The translations under genes were made by a program, and so were the position numbers. A stretch of DNA of 64,000 bases. Source: Tagaea sp965279565. Its GTDB lineage: Bacteria; Pseudomonadota; Alphaproteobacteria; CACIAM-22H2. The stretch covers positions 2,728,001-2,792,000 of the forward strand of contig OZ257249.1 of the NCBI GenBank assembly GCA_965279565.1. Direction: 5' to 3'. Within the stretch, counting starts at the first letter, position 1. Each line of letters opens with the position of its first letter. Positions 1 through 9,518 of this stretch are shown here, piece after piece. Under the pieces are notes generated by a model. That model had not been told where the DNA came from. It saw only the letters and a program-made list of their open reading frames with translations, and did no database searches.

Positions 1-39
1 GGCCGCCGCGACCGGCGCTACGGCGCGGTGGTCGGGTGA
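1..39 (+). CDS. uppS: Isoprenyl transferase (UppS), C-terminal end only
   Basis: Only the last 12 codons and a TGA stop are in the window; they read GRRDRRYGAVVG. An arginine-rich tail followed by a YG or FG pair is typical of the end of undecaprenyl diphosphate synthase, which makes the C55 lipid carrier for peptidoglycan and O-antigen. The stop overlaps the GTG start of cdsA by four bases, and uppS-cdsA-dxr is the usual alphaproteobacterial order, which is the main support for the name. The rest of the gene lies upstream of the window. Confidence 0.7.
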   Translation, partial: GRRDRRYGAVVG

Positions 40-884
40 ATTCCGCCGACCCGGCGCCGCCGGTTCCGGCCGGCCGCATGTCGGGTCTTCGGCAGCGCGT
101 GCTGTCGGCGCTTGTCATGCTGGCCATCGCGCTCGCCGGCCTGTTTTCCGGACCCGCCGCGTTCGAACTGATGGTTGCGTGCGCCGGCGCCATCCTCGCG
201 TGGGAATGGACGCGGCTGGTCGGGGCGGGGCGCTTCGGCTTCAGCGGCATCGCGGTCGCGGCCGTCGTGCTGGCGAGCGGCGCGCTCGCCGTCGTCGACC
301 GGCCGGGCGAGGGGCTGCTGCTTTCCGCCGCGGGCATCGCGGGCGTCTATCTTTTCGCGCGCGTGCGCGGCCGGTCGCAGTGCGGATGGATCTCGGCCGG
401 GCCGGTCTATATCGGCGTGCCGGTCGTCTGCCTGATCTGGCTGCGCGGCGAGGACAATGCCGGTCTGGTCGCGATCCTGTGGCTGCTGGCAACTGTCTGG
501 GCGACCGATATCGGCGCCTTTTTCGCCGGCCGTGCGATCGGCGGGCCGAAACTTGCCCCGCGCTTCTCGCCGAACAAGACATGGGCCGGGCTTTTCGGCG
601 CGATGCTCGCCGCCGGCTGCGTCGGCTGGGCGGCAAACCTGCTCGTGCCCGCCGGCCCGCCGGCAATCGCCCTCGTCGCGGCCGGGGCGATCCTCGCCGT
701 CGTGGCACAAGCGGGCGACCTGCTGGAATCGGCCGTCAAGCGGCGCTTCGGCGCCAAGGATTCGAGCGCGCTGATCCCCGGCCATGGCGGCCTGTTCGAT
801 CGCGTGGACGGGCTGCTGACCGCCGCCGTCGCCTTCGCGCTGTTCCAGTGGGCGAGCGACGCGAAGCTGCTGGCCTGGCCGTGA
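36..884 (+). CDS. cdsA: Phosphatidate cytidylyltransferase CdsA
   Basis: Makes CDP-diacylglycerol from phosphatidic acid and CTP at the inner membrane, the branch point for all phospholipids. The 282-residue protein is a chain of hydrophobic segments. Near the C-terminus, around residues 240-258, it has the family signature (KDSSALIPGHGGLFDRVD) with the conserved Gly-His-Gly-Gly and Asp residues. The GTG start at 36 overlaps the uppS stop. The dxr start overlaps this gene's stop in the same GTGA fashion, so the genes are probably translationally coupled. A second possible start, ATG at 78, would still keep all membrane segments. Confidence 0.95.
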   Translation: MNSADPAPPVPAGRMSGLRQRVLSALVMLAIALAGLFSGPAAFELMVACAGAILAWEWTRLVGAGRFGFSGIAVAAVVLASGALAVVDRPGEGLLLSAAGIAGVYLFARVRGRSQCGWISAGPVYIGVPVVCLIWLRGEDNAGLVAILWLLATVWATDIGAFFAGRAIGGPKLAPRFSPNKTWAGLFGAMLAAGCVGWAANLLVPAGPPAIALVAAGAILAVVAQAGDLLESAVKRRFGAKDSSALIPGHGGLFDRVDGLLTAAVAFALFQWASDAKLLAWP

Positions 885-2050
885 AGCGGGTGACGATCCT
901 CGGCTCGACCGGTTCGGTCGGGCGCAACACGGTCGAACTCGTCGCCGCCGACCGCGCGCGTTTCGCGGTCGAAGCGCTTGTCGCCAACCGCAACGCGAAG
1001 CTGCTGGCCGAGCAGGCGCGCGCACTTGGTGCACGCCGCGCGGTCGTCGCCGACGAAAGCGCCTTGCCCGAACTGCGCGAAGCGCTCGCCGGCAGCGGGA
1101 TCGAGGCGGCGGCGGGGCAGGCGGCGGTGGTCGAGGCGGCCGAGATGCCTGCCGACATCGTCATGGCCGCCATCGTCGGGGCGGCGGGGCTTGCGCCCAC
1201 GCTTGCGGCGATCCGGCGGGGTGCCACGATCGGGCTTGCCAACAAGGAGACGCTGGTGTGCGCCGGCGCCCTCGTCACGGCCGAGGTCGCACGGCACGGG
1301 GCGGCGCTGATCCCCGTCGACAGCGAGCACAGCGCCATCTTCCAGGTGTTCGATGCCGCGCGTGTCGACCGCATCGAGAAGGTGATCCTGACCGCGTCCG
1401 GTGGCCCCTTCCGGACCTGGACGCGCGAGAGCATGGCCGGTGTGACGCCCGCCCAGGCGGTCGCACACCCCAACTGGTCGATGGGGGCCAAGATCTCGGT
1501 CGATTCCGCGACGATGATGAACAAGGGCCTCGAGGTGATCGAGGCGTTCCACCTGTTTCCGGTGGGTGCCGCGCGCATCGAGATCGTCGTCCATCCGCAG
1601 TCGGTGATCCATTCGATGGTCGCCTATGTCGACGGCTCGGTGCTCGCCCAGCTCGGCACGCCGGACATGCGCATGCCGATCTCGCTGGCACTCGCCTGGC
1701 CCGACCGCATGGCGACGCCCGGGGCACGCCTCGATTTCGCAAAACTCGCGAACCTGACCTTCGAAGCACCTGATCCGGTTCGGTTTCCGGCCATTTCTTT
1801 GGCCCGGCACGTCTTGCAACTGGGGGGCGCCAACCCTACTATCCTTAATGCCGCGAACGAGATCGCGGTGGCGGCGTTCCTTGCCGGACGGATCGGGTTC
1901 CTCGACATCGTCGCCACGGTCGATGCGACGCTCTCGGCCTACCGGCCGCCCGCGCCGACCGACATTGCCGATGTCGTGGCGATCGACGCCGAATCCCGCG
2001 TGCGGGCCGAAGCCCTGGTCGCGGCGACCCACGGCCGCCGCCGCGCCTGA
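881..2050 (+). CDS. dxr: 1-deoxy-D-xylulose 5-phosphate reductoisomerase
   Basis: Second step of the MEP isoprenoid pathway: NADPH-dependent rearrangement of DXP to MEP. The N-terminal GSTGSVG dinucleotide motif begins at residue 8. NKE (near 119), the metal-binding DSEH stretch (near 147) and the NAANE segment (near 320) are all present. The length of 389 is normal. The reading frame stays open far upstream inside cdsA, but the GTG at 881 is the right start because it puts the Rossmann motif at the N-terminus and overlaps the cdsA stop. The product feeds the ispDF enzyme encoded at 53040-54227. Confidence 0.97.
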   Translation: MKRVTILGSTGSVGRNTVELVAADRARFAVEALVANRNAKLLAEQARALGARRAVVADESALPELREALAGSGIEAAAGQAAVVEAAEMPADIVMAAIVGAAGLAPTLAAIRRGATIGLANKETLVCAGALVTAEVARHGAALIPVDSEHSAIFQVFDAARVDRIEKVILTASGGPFRTWTRESMAGVTPAQAVAHPNWSMGAKISVDSATMMNKGLEVIEAFHLFPVGAARIEIVVHPQSVIHSMVAYVDGSVLAQLGTPDMRMPISLALAWPDRMATPGARLDFAKLANLTFEAPDPVRFPAISLARHVLQLGGANPTILNAANEIAVAAFLAGRIGFLDIVATVDATLSAYRPPAPTDIADVVAIDAESRVRAEALVAATHGRRRA

Positions 2051-2094
2051 ACCGTCGCCCGAGCGTTTCCGCTACCCGAAAGTCCCAGCCAATC

Positions 2095-3216
2095 ATGTCG
2101 ATCCTCGAATATCTGGTCCCGTTCCTCGTCGTGCTCAGCGTGCTCGTGTTCGTGCACGAGCTCGGACATTTCTGGGTGGCGCGGCGCTGCGGCGTGAAGG
2201 TCGAGGTGTTCTCGATCGGCTTCGGGCGCGAGATATTCGGTTGGAACGACCGGCATGGCACGCGCTGGAAGGTCTCGTGGCTGCCGCTGGGCGGCTACGT
2301 GAAGATGTTCGGCGATTCCGACGTGGCGTCGGCGCCGTCGGCCGAGGTCGAGCACATGTCGGCCGCGGATCGCGAACGCTCGTTCTTCCACAAGTCGCTC
2401 GGCCAGCGCGCTGCCATCGTCATCGCGGGGCCGGCCGCCAATTTCCTGCTCGCGATCGTGCTGCTGGCGGGCATGTTCGCGTTCGTCGGGCAGCCCTTCA
2501 CGCCGCCCGAAGTGGGCGCCGTCCTGCCCGGATCGGCCGCCGAGCGGGCCGGCATCCAGGCGGGCGACCGCATCGCGGCGATCGACGGCGCTCGGATCGA
2601 GCGCTTCGAGGACATCCAGCGAATCGTCCAGCTCAATCTCGACCGGCGCCTGTCGATGACGGTCGAGCGCGGCGGCGCCAACGTCGATCTCGACGTGACG
2701 CCGGTCGTGATCGAGGAAACCGACCGCTCCGGCAACATGATGCGGATCGCGCGTCTGGGCATCCGCGGCCAGGGCATGGCCTTCAAGAAGCACAATCCGG
2801 CCGAGGCGGTCTGGCGCGCGGCGCAGGAAACCTGGAACCAGACCGCGGGCACGCTCAAGGCGCTGGGCCAGATGATCGGCGGCAGCCGAGGCACCGAGGA
2901 GCTCGGCGGGCCGATCCGGATCGCCAAGATGTCCGGCGAAGTCGCGCAGGGTGGGGCAGGCAGTCTGCTGCTGTTCATGGCCGTCCTGTCGATCAATCTC
3001 GGTCTTATCAATCTTTTCCCAATTCCGATGCTCGATGGCGGACATCTGCTGCTTTACGCCGCCGAAGCGGTACGCGGTCGCCCATTACCGCCACGAACCG
3101 TCGAATACGGTTTCCGGATCGGATTTGCTTTGGTAATAAGCCTGATGGTGTTCGCAACCTGGAACGACCTCGTCCATACGGGCGTGGTGCGGTTTCTGGT
3201 CGGACTCGTCACGTGA
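2095..3216 (+). CDS. rseP: Site-2 intramembrane zinc protease RseP
   Basis: Membrane metalloprotease that cuts transmembrane anti-sigma factors and leftover signal peptides. The HELGH zinc motif lies in the first membrane helix (residues about 21-25). A PDZ domain fills the periplasmic middle part. The second catalytic motif, NLFPIPMLDGGH, sits near residues 306-317 with the Asp zinc ligand. At 373 residues it is a usual size, although only one PDZ domain is evident, where the E. coli enzyme has two. It lies 44 bp after dxr and before bamA, the common alphaproteobacterial arrangement. Confidence 0.95.
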   Translation: MSILEYLVPFLVVLSVLVFVHELGHFWVARRCGVKVEVFSIGFGREIFGWNDRHGTRWKVSWLPLGGYVKMFGDSDVASAPSAEVEHMSAADRERSFFHKSLGQRAAIVIAGPAANFLLAIVLLAGMFAFVGQPFTPPEVGAVLPGSAAERAGIQAGDRIAAIDGARIERFEDIQRIVQLNLDRRLSMTVERGGANVDLDVTPVVIEETDRSGNMMRIARLGIRGQGMAFKKHNPAEAVWRAAQETWNQTAGTLKALGQMIGGSRGTEELGGPIRIAKMSGEVAQGGAGSLLLFMAVLSINLGLINLFPIPMLDGGHLLLYAAEAVRGRPLPPRTVEYGFRIGFALVISLMVFATWNDLVHTGVVRFLVGLVT

Positions 3217-3261
3217 TCGGCGCATCTCGTGATTTGCGAGGGATAATCGGCTAAGCTACTC

Positions 3262-5652
3262 GTGAATCGGGCTTTTGGGATCGGAACTCGGAACAGCATG
3301 AACGCGATCGCGACGACCGTAGGCAGGGCGCGGAAGACCTTTGGCGCGATCGGCTTGTTCCTGGGACTCGGGCTGGCCGTCCTGCTTCCCGCATCCCCCG
3401 CATTGGCCCAGTTCGCCACGCCGCGCGGCGTCGTGGGCGGTCCGATCAGCGAAATCCGCATCGAAGGCTCCCAGCGCATCGCGCCGGAAACCGTCCGGGC
3501 CTACGTCACCGTCCAGCCGGGCGAGGCGGCGGATGCCGAGCAACTCGACAAGTCGCTGAAGGCGTTGTTCGGCACCGGCCTGTTTGCCGACGTTGCGATG
3601 CGCCAGGAAGGACCGGCGTTGGTCGTGCGGGTCGTCGAGAACCCGATCGTCAACCGGATCGCCTTCGAGGGCAACCGGCGCATGAAGGAGGAGAACCTCA
3701 CGGGCGAGATCACGCTGCGCCCGCGTACCGTGTTCACGCGCGCGAAGGTCCAGGCCGACGTCAAGCGCCTGCAGGACATCTACCGTCGCTCCGGACGCTT
3801 CGCGGCGACGATCGAACCGAAGATCATCCAGCTTCCGCAGAACCGCGTCGATCTCGTCTACGAGATCGAAGAGGGCCAGGTCACCGGCGTGCAGCGGATC
3901 AACTTCGTCGGCAACAAGAACTTCGCCGACGGGACACTGCGCGAGCAGATCCAGACGCGTGAATCCCGCTGGTACCGTTTCCTGTCCAGCGACGACGTCT
4001 ACGATCCCGACCGCCTGTCGTACGACCGGGAACTGCTCCGCAAGCACTATCTATCCTACGGCTATGCCGATTTCCGGGTGGTCTCCGCGATTGCCGAGTT
4101 GAGCCCCGACCGCGAGGGTTTCTACGTTACCTTCACCATCGAAGAAGGCGAGCGCTACCGGTTCGGGACCATCGACGTCTCCTCGCAGATCCGCGACCTC
4201 AAGAATGAGGACCTGAAGGCGCGTGTGCGCGCCTCTGCCGGCGCATGGTACGACGCCGACCTCGTCGACGGGTCGGTGACGGCGCTTACGGATTTCGCCG
4301 GTTCCGCCGGCTACGCGTTCGCCGAAGTGCGTCCGCGCGTCCAGCGTGACCGCGAGGCGCGCACCGTGTCGATCGTGTTCGAGGTCCAGGAAGGCCCGCG
4401 CGTCTATGTCGAGCGGATCAACATCGTGGGCAACGTGCGCACGATCGACAAGGTGATCCGGCGTGAGGTCACGCTCGTCGAAGGCGACGCCTTCAACACG
4501 TCGAAGATGCGCACCAGCCGTCGGCGCATCCAGAATCTCCAGTTCTTCGACCGCGTCGAGGTGACGAACGTCCCGGGCGAATCGCCGGACCGCACGGTCG
4601 TCAATGTCGAGGTCGCCGAAAAATCGACAGGCGAGCTCTCCTTCGGCATCGGCTTCTCGACGGCAGACGGCCCGCTGCTCGACGCGTCGATCCGGGAGCG
4701 CAACCTGCTCGGCCGCGGCCAGGACATCCGGGTCGGCGGCACGATTTCTGGGCGCCGTAACCAGATCGATCTCAGCTTCACGAGCCCGTACTTCCTCGAT
4801 CGCAACATGGCGGCGGGCTTCGATATTTTCCACGTGCGGCGCGACTACCAGCGCGAGGCGGGGTACGACTTCCAGTCTTCGGGTTTCGTGCTGCGCAACG
4901 GATACGCCTTGTCGGAATATTTCAGGCAGCAGGTCCGCTATACGCTGCGCAACGACGATATCATGTCGGTCAATCCGCTCGCGTCGCCGATCATCCTCGA
5001 TGCGCAGGGTGCCGTGCTCCAGTCGGGCTTCGGCCACACCACGACGTATGATCGGCGCGACGACACGATCGATCCTTCCGACGGTTACGCGATCAAACTG
5101 ACCAACGACGTGGCCGGCGTCGGCGGAGACGCAAAGTTCCTGAAGTCTTCGCTTTCCGGTCAGTACTATTTCCCGATCGCGCCGGAATACGTTTTCGCGC
5201 TCGTCGGCGAAGTCACCAATATCTTCGGCTATTCCGGCGATATCGTTCGCCTGCAGAATCGCCTGCAGCTTGGTGGTGACAATTTCCGCGGCTTCCGCAC
5301 TCATGGCCTCGGTCCGCGCGACCGTGCCACAGGGAACCCGCTGGGCGGCAACATGCTCTATTCGGGTTCGGCGGAGTTCGTCTTCCCGACCGGGTTGCCG
5401 CGCGAGTTCGGCATGCGCGGTACGATGTTCTCCGATTTCGGCTCGCTCTCGAAGTTCGACCGCCCGGCAGCCGGCCGGCCGGGCGCCACGTCGGTCGTCG
5501 ATGATTCCTCGATGCTGCGCGTCTCCGTCGGTGCCGGCGTGAACTGGCGCTCGCCGTTCGGCCCCGTGCGCGTCGCGCTCGCCAAGGCGATCGTCAAAGA
5601 GGAATTCGACAAGACGGAACTGTTCCGGTTCTCGTTCGGTTCGCGATTCTAG
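3262..5652 (+). CDS. bamA: Outer-membrane protein assembly factor BamA
   Basis: Central component of the BAM complex, which folds beta-barrel proteins into the outer membrane. A signal peptide ending in PALA is followed by five POTRA repeats (roughly residues 35-370) and a 16-strand barrel that ends in a C-terminal aromatic residue (GSRF). The frame opens at a GTG (3262), but the ATG at 3298 gives a tidier signal peptide and a 784-residue protein, so the true start may be 3298. It is the fifth gene of the envelope run and is followed by its periplasmic chaperone partner skp. Confidence 0.96.
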   Translation: MNRAFGIGTRNSMNAIATTVGRARKTFGAIGLFLGLGLAVLLPASPALAQFATPRGVVGGPISEIRIEGSQRIAPETVRAYVTVQPGEAADAEQLDKSLKALFGTGLFADVAMRQEGPALVVRVVENPIVNRIAFEGNRRMKEENLTGEITLRPRTVFTRAKVQADVKRLQDIYRRSGRFAATIEPKIIQLPQNRVDLVYEIEEGQVTGVQRINFVGNKNFADGTLREQIQTRESRWYRFLSSDDVYDPDRLSYDRELLRKHYLSYGYADFRVVSAIAELSPDREGFYVTFTIEEGERYRFGTIDVSSQIRDLKNEDLKARVRASAGAWYDADLVDGSVTALTDFAGSAGYAFAEVRPRVQRDREARTVSIVFEVQEGPRVYVERINIVGNVRTIDKVIRREVTLVEGDAFNTSKMRTSRRRIQNLQFFDRVEVTNVPGESPDRTVVNVEVAEKSTGELSFGIGFSTADGPLLDASIRERNLLGRGQDIRVGGTISGRRNQIDLSFTSPYFLDRNMAAGFDIFHVRRDYQREAGYDFQSSGFVLRNGYALSEYFRQQVRYTLRNDDIMSVNPLASPIILDAQGAVLQSGFGHTTTYDRRDDTIDPSDGYAIKLTNDVAGVGGDAKFLKSSLSGQYYFPIAPEYVFALVGEVTNIFGYSGDIVRLQNRLQLGGDNFRGFRTHGLGPRDRATGNPLGGNMLYSGSAEFVFPTGLPREFGMRGTMFSDFGSLSKFDRPAAGRPGATSVVDDSSMLRVSVGAGVNWRSPFGPVRVALAKAIVKEEFDKTELFRFSFGSRF

Positions 5653-5672
5653 TTCCTGAAGGAAGGCAGCAC

Positions 5673-6326
5673 ATGAATATCCGTCCGGCTCGCACGGCGT
5701 TCGCGCGATTCCTTGCCGTTGCAAGTTTGGCGCTCGTCGCATTTGCCGTACCCGCGGCAAATGCCCAGCAGCCCGCCACGCCGCGTCCTGCACCGGCACA
5801 GCCGCGCAGCCAGCCAGCCGCGCCCGCCGCGGCGCCGGCACTGTCGACGGAATTGCCGCCCAAGGGCACCACGGTCGTCTTCTTCGACGTCGAGGCGGTG
5901 ATGCGCACGTCGACCGCCATGCAGAATGTCAACACGCAGGCCGAGCGCCAGCGCAGCGCGCTGCAGGCCGACGCGACCCGCCAGGAAGGCGAACTGCGCA
6001 AGGCCGAGGAAGAGCTTTCGAACCAGCGGAATGTCCTGTCGGCCGACGCATTCTCCCAGCGCCGCCGCGACTTCGAGAACCGCGTCGCGACGGTCCAGCA
6101 GCAGCTGCAGACGCGCCGGCGGAATCTCGAGCAGAACTACAGCGACACGTCGGCCAAGGTCCAGCAGGCGCTGACGGAGAGCGTGATCGAAGTGATGAAT
6201 GAGCAGGAGTACCAGATGGTGCTTCCCAACACGTTCATCTTCGTCGCCCGGTCTGCACTCGACATTTCGGGCGAGGTCGTCCGACGCCTGAACCGTCGTA
6301 TGCCGACCGCGTCTCTGCCGAACTGA
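5673..6326 (+). CDS. skp: OmpH/Skp-family periplasmic chaperone
   Basis: Holdase that keeps unfolded outer-membrane proteins soluble on their way to BamA. The protein of 217 residues has a clear signal peptide cut after VPAANA, then a Pro/Ala-rich stretch (residues about 32-60) that is longer than in E. coli Skp. A conserved beta strand (VVFFDVEAVM) is followed by a long charged helical region rich in Gln, Arg and Glu that forms the coiled-coil tentacles. A strong ribosome site (GAAGGAAGG) precedes the ATG. It is followed after 9 bp by lpxD, as in many Gram-negatives. Confidence 0.9.
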   Translation: MNIRPARTAFARFLAVASLALVAFAVPAANAQQPATPRPAPAQPRSQPAAPAAAPALSTELPPKGTTVVFFDVEAVMRTSTAMQNVNTQAERQRSALQADATRQEGELRKAEEELSNQRNVLSADAFSQRRRDFENRVATVQQQLQTRRRNLEQNYSDTSAKVQQALTESVIEVMNEQEYQMVLPNTFIFVARSALDISGEVVRRLNRRMPTASLPN

Positions 6327-6335
6327 TCGTCCGCG

Positions 6336-7379
6336 ATGGCGGACCGGCGCTTCCATCGCCATTCGGGTGCGCTCGCACTCGGTGAGATCGCCCGGATCGC
6401 CGAGATCGAACTGCCGGCTGGTGCCGATGCCGGCCGCATGTTCGGGGACGTGGCTGGCCTCGCCGACGCCGGTCCGACGGACATTACGTTCCTCGACAAC
6501 CGCAAATACCTGAAGGCTCTCGCCGGTACCGCTGCCGGCGCATGCTTCATCCATCCCTCGCTTGCCGGCCGCGTCCCCGCCGGATGCATGGCACTCGCCG
6601 CGAGGAACGCGTATCGCGCGTATGCGCGCGTTGCGGCGGCGTTCCATCCCCCGGCTGTTCCCTCCCCGGGGGTGCATCCGACGGCCTTCGTGGATCCCGG
6701 CGCGTCGCTCGGCGCTGGCGTATCTGTCGGGCCGAACGCGACGGTGCTCGCCGGTGCGCGGCTGGGGACGGGTGTGTGCGTCGGTCCGAACGCGACCATC
6801 GGCGAGAATGTCGAACTCGGCGACGCGTGCGTCGTGGGCGCGGGCGCTTCGGTCAGCCACGCGGTCGTCGGCGCGCGCACGACCATCTATCCGGGAGCCC
6901 GGATCGGCCAGGACGGCTTCGGCTTCGTGCCGGATCCGGCGGGCCACGTGAAGGTTCCCCAGCTTGGCATCGTGCGCATCGGAACCGACTGCGAGATAGG
7001 CGCGAACGCCTGCATCGACCGCGGAAGTGCCTCGGACACAGTCGTCGGCGACGGCACTTGGATAGACAATCTGGTGCAGATCGGGCACAACGTGAAACTC
7101 GGCCGCGGCTGCGTCATTGTCGCCCAGGTCGGGATTTCAGGTTCGACCGAGTTCGGCGCGATGGTCATGGCCGGCGGCCAGGCCGGAATCTCGGGGCACC
7201 TGCATGTCGGCGACGGCGCGCGGATCATCGCGCAGTCCGGCGTGCACCGGGACATCGGACCGGGTGAGATCGTCGGCGGATCTCCGGCGGTCCCGGCCAA
7301 CGAGTATCGCAGGCAGGCGGCCGCAATGCGGCGACTGGCGCAGCGCAAGGGTCCGGGAGAAGACGAGAGCGAGCCATGA
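6336..7379 (+). CDS. lpxD: UDP-3-O-acylglucosamine N-acyltransferase LpxD
   Basis: Third step of lipid A synthesis, adding the N-linked hydroxyacyl chain. The protein of 347 residues has an N-terminal uridine-binding domain (with DITFLDNRKY near residue 50) and then a left-handed beta helix built from hexapeptide repeats. The catalytic His lies in QIGHNVKLG near residue 250. It overlaps fabZ by four bases (ATGA), so acyl-ACP supply and use are probably translated together. No strong Shine-Dalgarno sequence is visible before its ATG. Confidence 0.96.
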   Translation: MADRRFHRHSGALALGEIARIAEIELPAGADAGRMFGDVAGLADAGPTDITFLDNRKYLKALAGTAAGACFIHPSLAGRVPAGCMALAARNAYRAYARVAAAFHPPAVPSPGVHPTAFVDPGASLGAGVSVGPNATVLAGARLGTGVCVGPNATIGENVELGDACVVGAGASVSHAVVGARTTIYPGARIGQDGFGFVPDPAGHVKVPQLGIVRIGTDCEIGANACIDRGSASDTVVGDGTWIDNLVQIGHNVKLGRGCVIVAQVGISGSTEFGAMVMAGGQAGISGHLHVGDGARIIAQSGVHRDIGPGEIVGGSPAVPANEYRRQAAAMRRLAQRKGPGEDESEP

Positions 7380-7849
7380 ACGAAGCCAATCCCAATCCGC
7401 CCGCAGCCGGCGAGACGATCGAGATTTCGCGGATCATGGACATGATCCCGCACCGCTATCCCTTCCTGCTGATCGACCGGGTGGTCGAGGCGGTTCGCGA
7501 TCGGAGTGCAGTGGGGATCAAGAACGTCACGATGGGGGAGCCGTTCTTCCAGGGCCATTTTCCCGGACGTCCGATCATGCCCGGCGTGCTGATCGTCGAG
7601 GCGATGGCGCAGACGGCCGGCATTCTCGTGGTCCACACGCTCGGGCCGGAATCCGAAGGCAAGCTCGTCTACTTCATGACGATCGACGAGGCGCGCTTCC
7701 GCCGCCCGGTCACGCCCGGCGATTCGCTGCGCATCCATGTCGCGAAGGAACGTTCGCGCGGCAACGTCTGGAAGTTCCTCGGAGAAGCCAAGGTCGATGG
7801 CGTGCGCGTCGCCGAAGCGACGTTTTCCGCGATGATCGTGGATCGCTGA
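7376..7849 (+). CDS. fabZ: 3-hydroxyacyl-ACP dehydratase FabZ
   Basis: Dehydrates 3-hydroxyacyl-ACP in fatty acid elongation and competes with LpxA/LpxD for the same hydroxyacyl pool. The hot-dog fold motifs are present: MIPHRYPFLLIDRV at about residues 22-35 and GHFPGRPIMPGVLIVEAMAQ at about 60-79, carrying the catalytic His and Glu. The length of 157 is typical. Its stop overlaps the lpxA start (TGATG), and its start overlaps the lpxD stop. Confidence 0.97.
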   Translation: MNEANPNPPAAGETIEISRIMDMIPHRYPFLLIDRVVEAVRDRSAVGIKNVTMGEPFFQGHFPGRPIMPGVLIVEAMAQTAGILVVHTLGPESEGKLVYFMTIDEARFRRPVTPGDSLRIHVAKERSRGNVWKFLGEAKVDGVRVAEATFSAMIVDR

Positions 7850-8673
7850 TGGATACCGGTGCCGCATCGACGGAGACGTTCGTCCACCCGATGGCGATCG
7901 TCGAGCCGGGCGCCACGCTCGGCAAAGGCGTACGCGTAGGACCGTTCTGCACCGTGGGCAAGTCCGCGGTCCTGCACGACGGCGTCGAGCTCATCAGCCA
8001 CGTCGTCATCGCCGGCCAGACCGAAATCGGCGCGCGCACGAAGATCTATCCCTTCGCCTCGCTCGGCCATCCGCCGCAGGATCTGAAATACAAGGGCGAA
8101 CCTACGCGCCTGACCATCGGCGAAGACAACGTCGTGCGCGAGCACGTGACGATGAATCCCGGCACGGCCGGCGGCAAGTTCCTGACCACCGTCGGCTCGC
8201 GCTGTCTGTTCATGACCGGCTCGCACGTCGCGCACGACTGCCATGTCGGCGACAGCGTCGTCATGGTCAACAGCGCCACGCTGGGCGGCCACGTGCATGT
8301 CGGCGATTTCGCGATTCTCGGCGGCATCTCGGCCGTGCACCAGTATGTGCGCATTGGCAAGCACGCGATGATCGGCGGGATGACCGGCGTCGAAGGCGAC
8401 GTCATTCCCTACGGCCTCGTCATGGGCGATCGCGCACGTCTGCAGGGGCTCAATATCGTCGGCCTCAAGCGGCGCGGCTTCAGCCGCGAGCAGATCCACG
8501 ACCTGCGGACCGCCTACCGGCTGCTCTTCGCGCAGGAAGGCACGATGGCCGAACGGCTCGAGGACGTCTCGTCGCTCTACGGCAAGGCGGCGGCGGTCAT
8601 GGAGATCGTCGACTTCATCCGCGGCGCCAACAACCGCGCCATCTGCCTGCCAAAAGCCGACGCGACATTGTGA
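7849..8673 (+). CDS. lpxA: UDP-N-acetylglucosamine O-acyltransferase LpxA
   Basis: First committed enzyme of lipid A synthesis: it moves a 3-hydroxyacyl chain from ACP to the 3-position of UDP-GlcNAc, or of its 3-amino analogue in some bacteria. It has 274 residues with N-terminal hexapeptide repeats forming a left-handed beta helix, the catalytic His in SHVAHDCHVGD near residue 126, and a helical C-terminal cap. The frame is open well upstream, but the ATG overlapping the fabZ stop is the natural start. The next gene, lpxI, begins inside this gene's stop. Confidence 0.96.
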   Translation: MDTGAASTETFVHPMAIVEPGATLGKGVRVGPFCTVGKSAVLHDGVELISHVVIAGQTEIGARTKIYPFASLGHPPQDLKYKGEPTRLTIGEDNVVREHVTMNPGTAGGKFLTTVGSRCLFMTGSHVAHDCHVGDSVVMVNSATLGGHVHVGDFAILGGISAVHQYVRIGKHAMIGGMTGVEGDVIPYGLVMGDRARLQGLNIVGLKRRGFSREQIHDLRTAYRLLFAQEGTMAERLEDVSSLYGKAAAVMEIVDFIRGANNRAICLPKADATL

Positions 8674-9518
8674 ACGCCGCACTCGCCAGCCCCGGACGGG
8701 CCGAGGCGGGGGCCCGGAAACTCGCGATCCTCGCCGGCGGCGGAACGCTGCCGCGCTTTCTCGCCGATGCCGCGATCGCGCAGGGCAGACCGGTCCATAT
8801 CCTCGCTCTCGAAGGGTTCTGCGAGTCGGCGACCTATGCGGGCCTGCCGCACGACATCGTCCCGATCGCGAAGGTCGGCCGGCTATTCGCACGCATGCAT
8901 GCTGCTGCGTGCCTTGATGTCGTGCTCGCCGGGCCTGTCCGCCGGCCAGGCCTGCGCCAGCTCGCCTGCGACCTGACGGGCTTCGTCACGCTCTTTCGCC
9001 TGCTTCCGGTCTGGGCCGGCGATGCGTCGCTGCTGTCGCGTGTGCTGCAGATCATCGAGGCGCAGGGTTTCCGCGCGCTCGGCGCGCACGAGATTTTCCC
9101 GGGCCTTCTTGCGGACGAGGGGCCGATGGGCCGGATCGTCCCCGATGCGATCGCGCGTGCCGATATCGATGCCGGCTTCCGCGCCGCGCGCGCGCTGGGG
9201 CGTCGCCAGCTCGGGCAGGCGGTGCTGGTGCGCGAAGGCCGTACGATCGGCGAGGAAGGGCGCGCCGGAACGAGCGTGCTGCTTGATGCCGCCGCCGCGA
9301 CGGCGGCCGGTGCCGTGCTGGTCAAGGCGGCGATGCCGGGGCAGGACCGGCGCGTCGACCTTCCGACCGTGGGACCCGAGACGGTCGCGCAGGCGAAGCG
9401 CGCCGGTCTGCGGGGCATTGCGGTCGAGGCGGGGGAAGCACTCGTCCTCGACCGGGCAGCGACGGTCGCCGCGGCCGATGCTGCGGGCCTGTTCCTGGCC
9501 GGCGTACGACCGGCATGA
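8670..9518 (+). CDS. lpxI: UDP-2,3-diacylglucosamine pyrophosphatase LpxI
   Basis: Hydrolyses UDP-2,3-diacylglucosamine to lipid X plus UMP, the step done by the unrelated LpxH in E. coli. It belongs to the DUF1009/LpxI family that replaces LpxH in Alphaproteobacteria. The protein of 282 residues opens its conserved part with LAILAGGGTLP (near residue 18). The C-terminal catalytic half includes DIDAGFRAARALGRRQLGQAVLV and VKAAMPGQDRRVDLPTVGPET. The GTG start overlaps the lpxA stop and the stop overlaps the lpxB ATG, so lpxA-lpxI-lpxB is a coupled unit. Confidence 0.93.
   Translation: MNAALASPGRAEAGARKLAILAGGGTLPRFLADAAIAQGRPVHILALEGFCESATYAGLPHDIVPIAKVGRLFARMHAAACLDVVLAGPVRRPGLRQLACDLTGFVTLFRLLPVWAGDASLLSRVLQIIEAQGFRALGAHEIFPGLLADEGPMGRIVPDAIARADIDAGFRAARALGRRQLGQAVLVREGRTIGEEGRAGTSVLLDAAAATAAGAVLVKAAMPGQDRRVDLPTVGPETVAQAKRAGLRGIAVEAGEALVLDRAATVAAADAAGLFLAGVRPA

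Noticed and set aside
179..2050. A 623-codon open frame spanning cdsA and dxr, possible fusion
   Set aside because: The upstream third is an out-of-frame reading of cdsA with Arg-rich nonsense composition; dxr has its own GTG start overlapping the cdsA stop.
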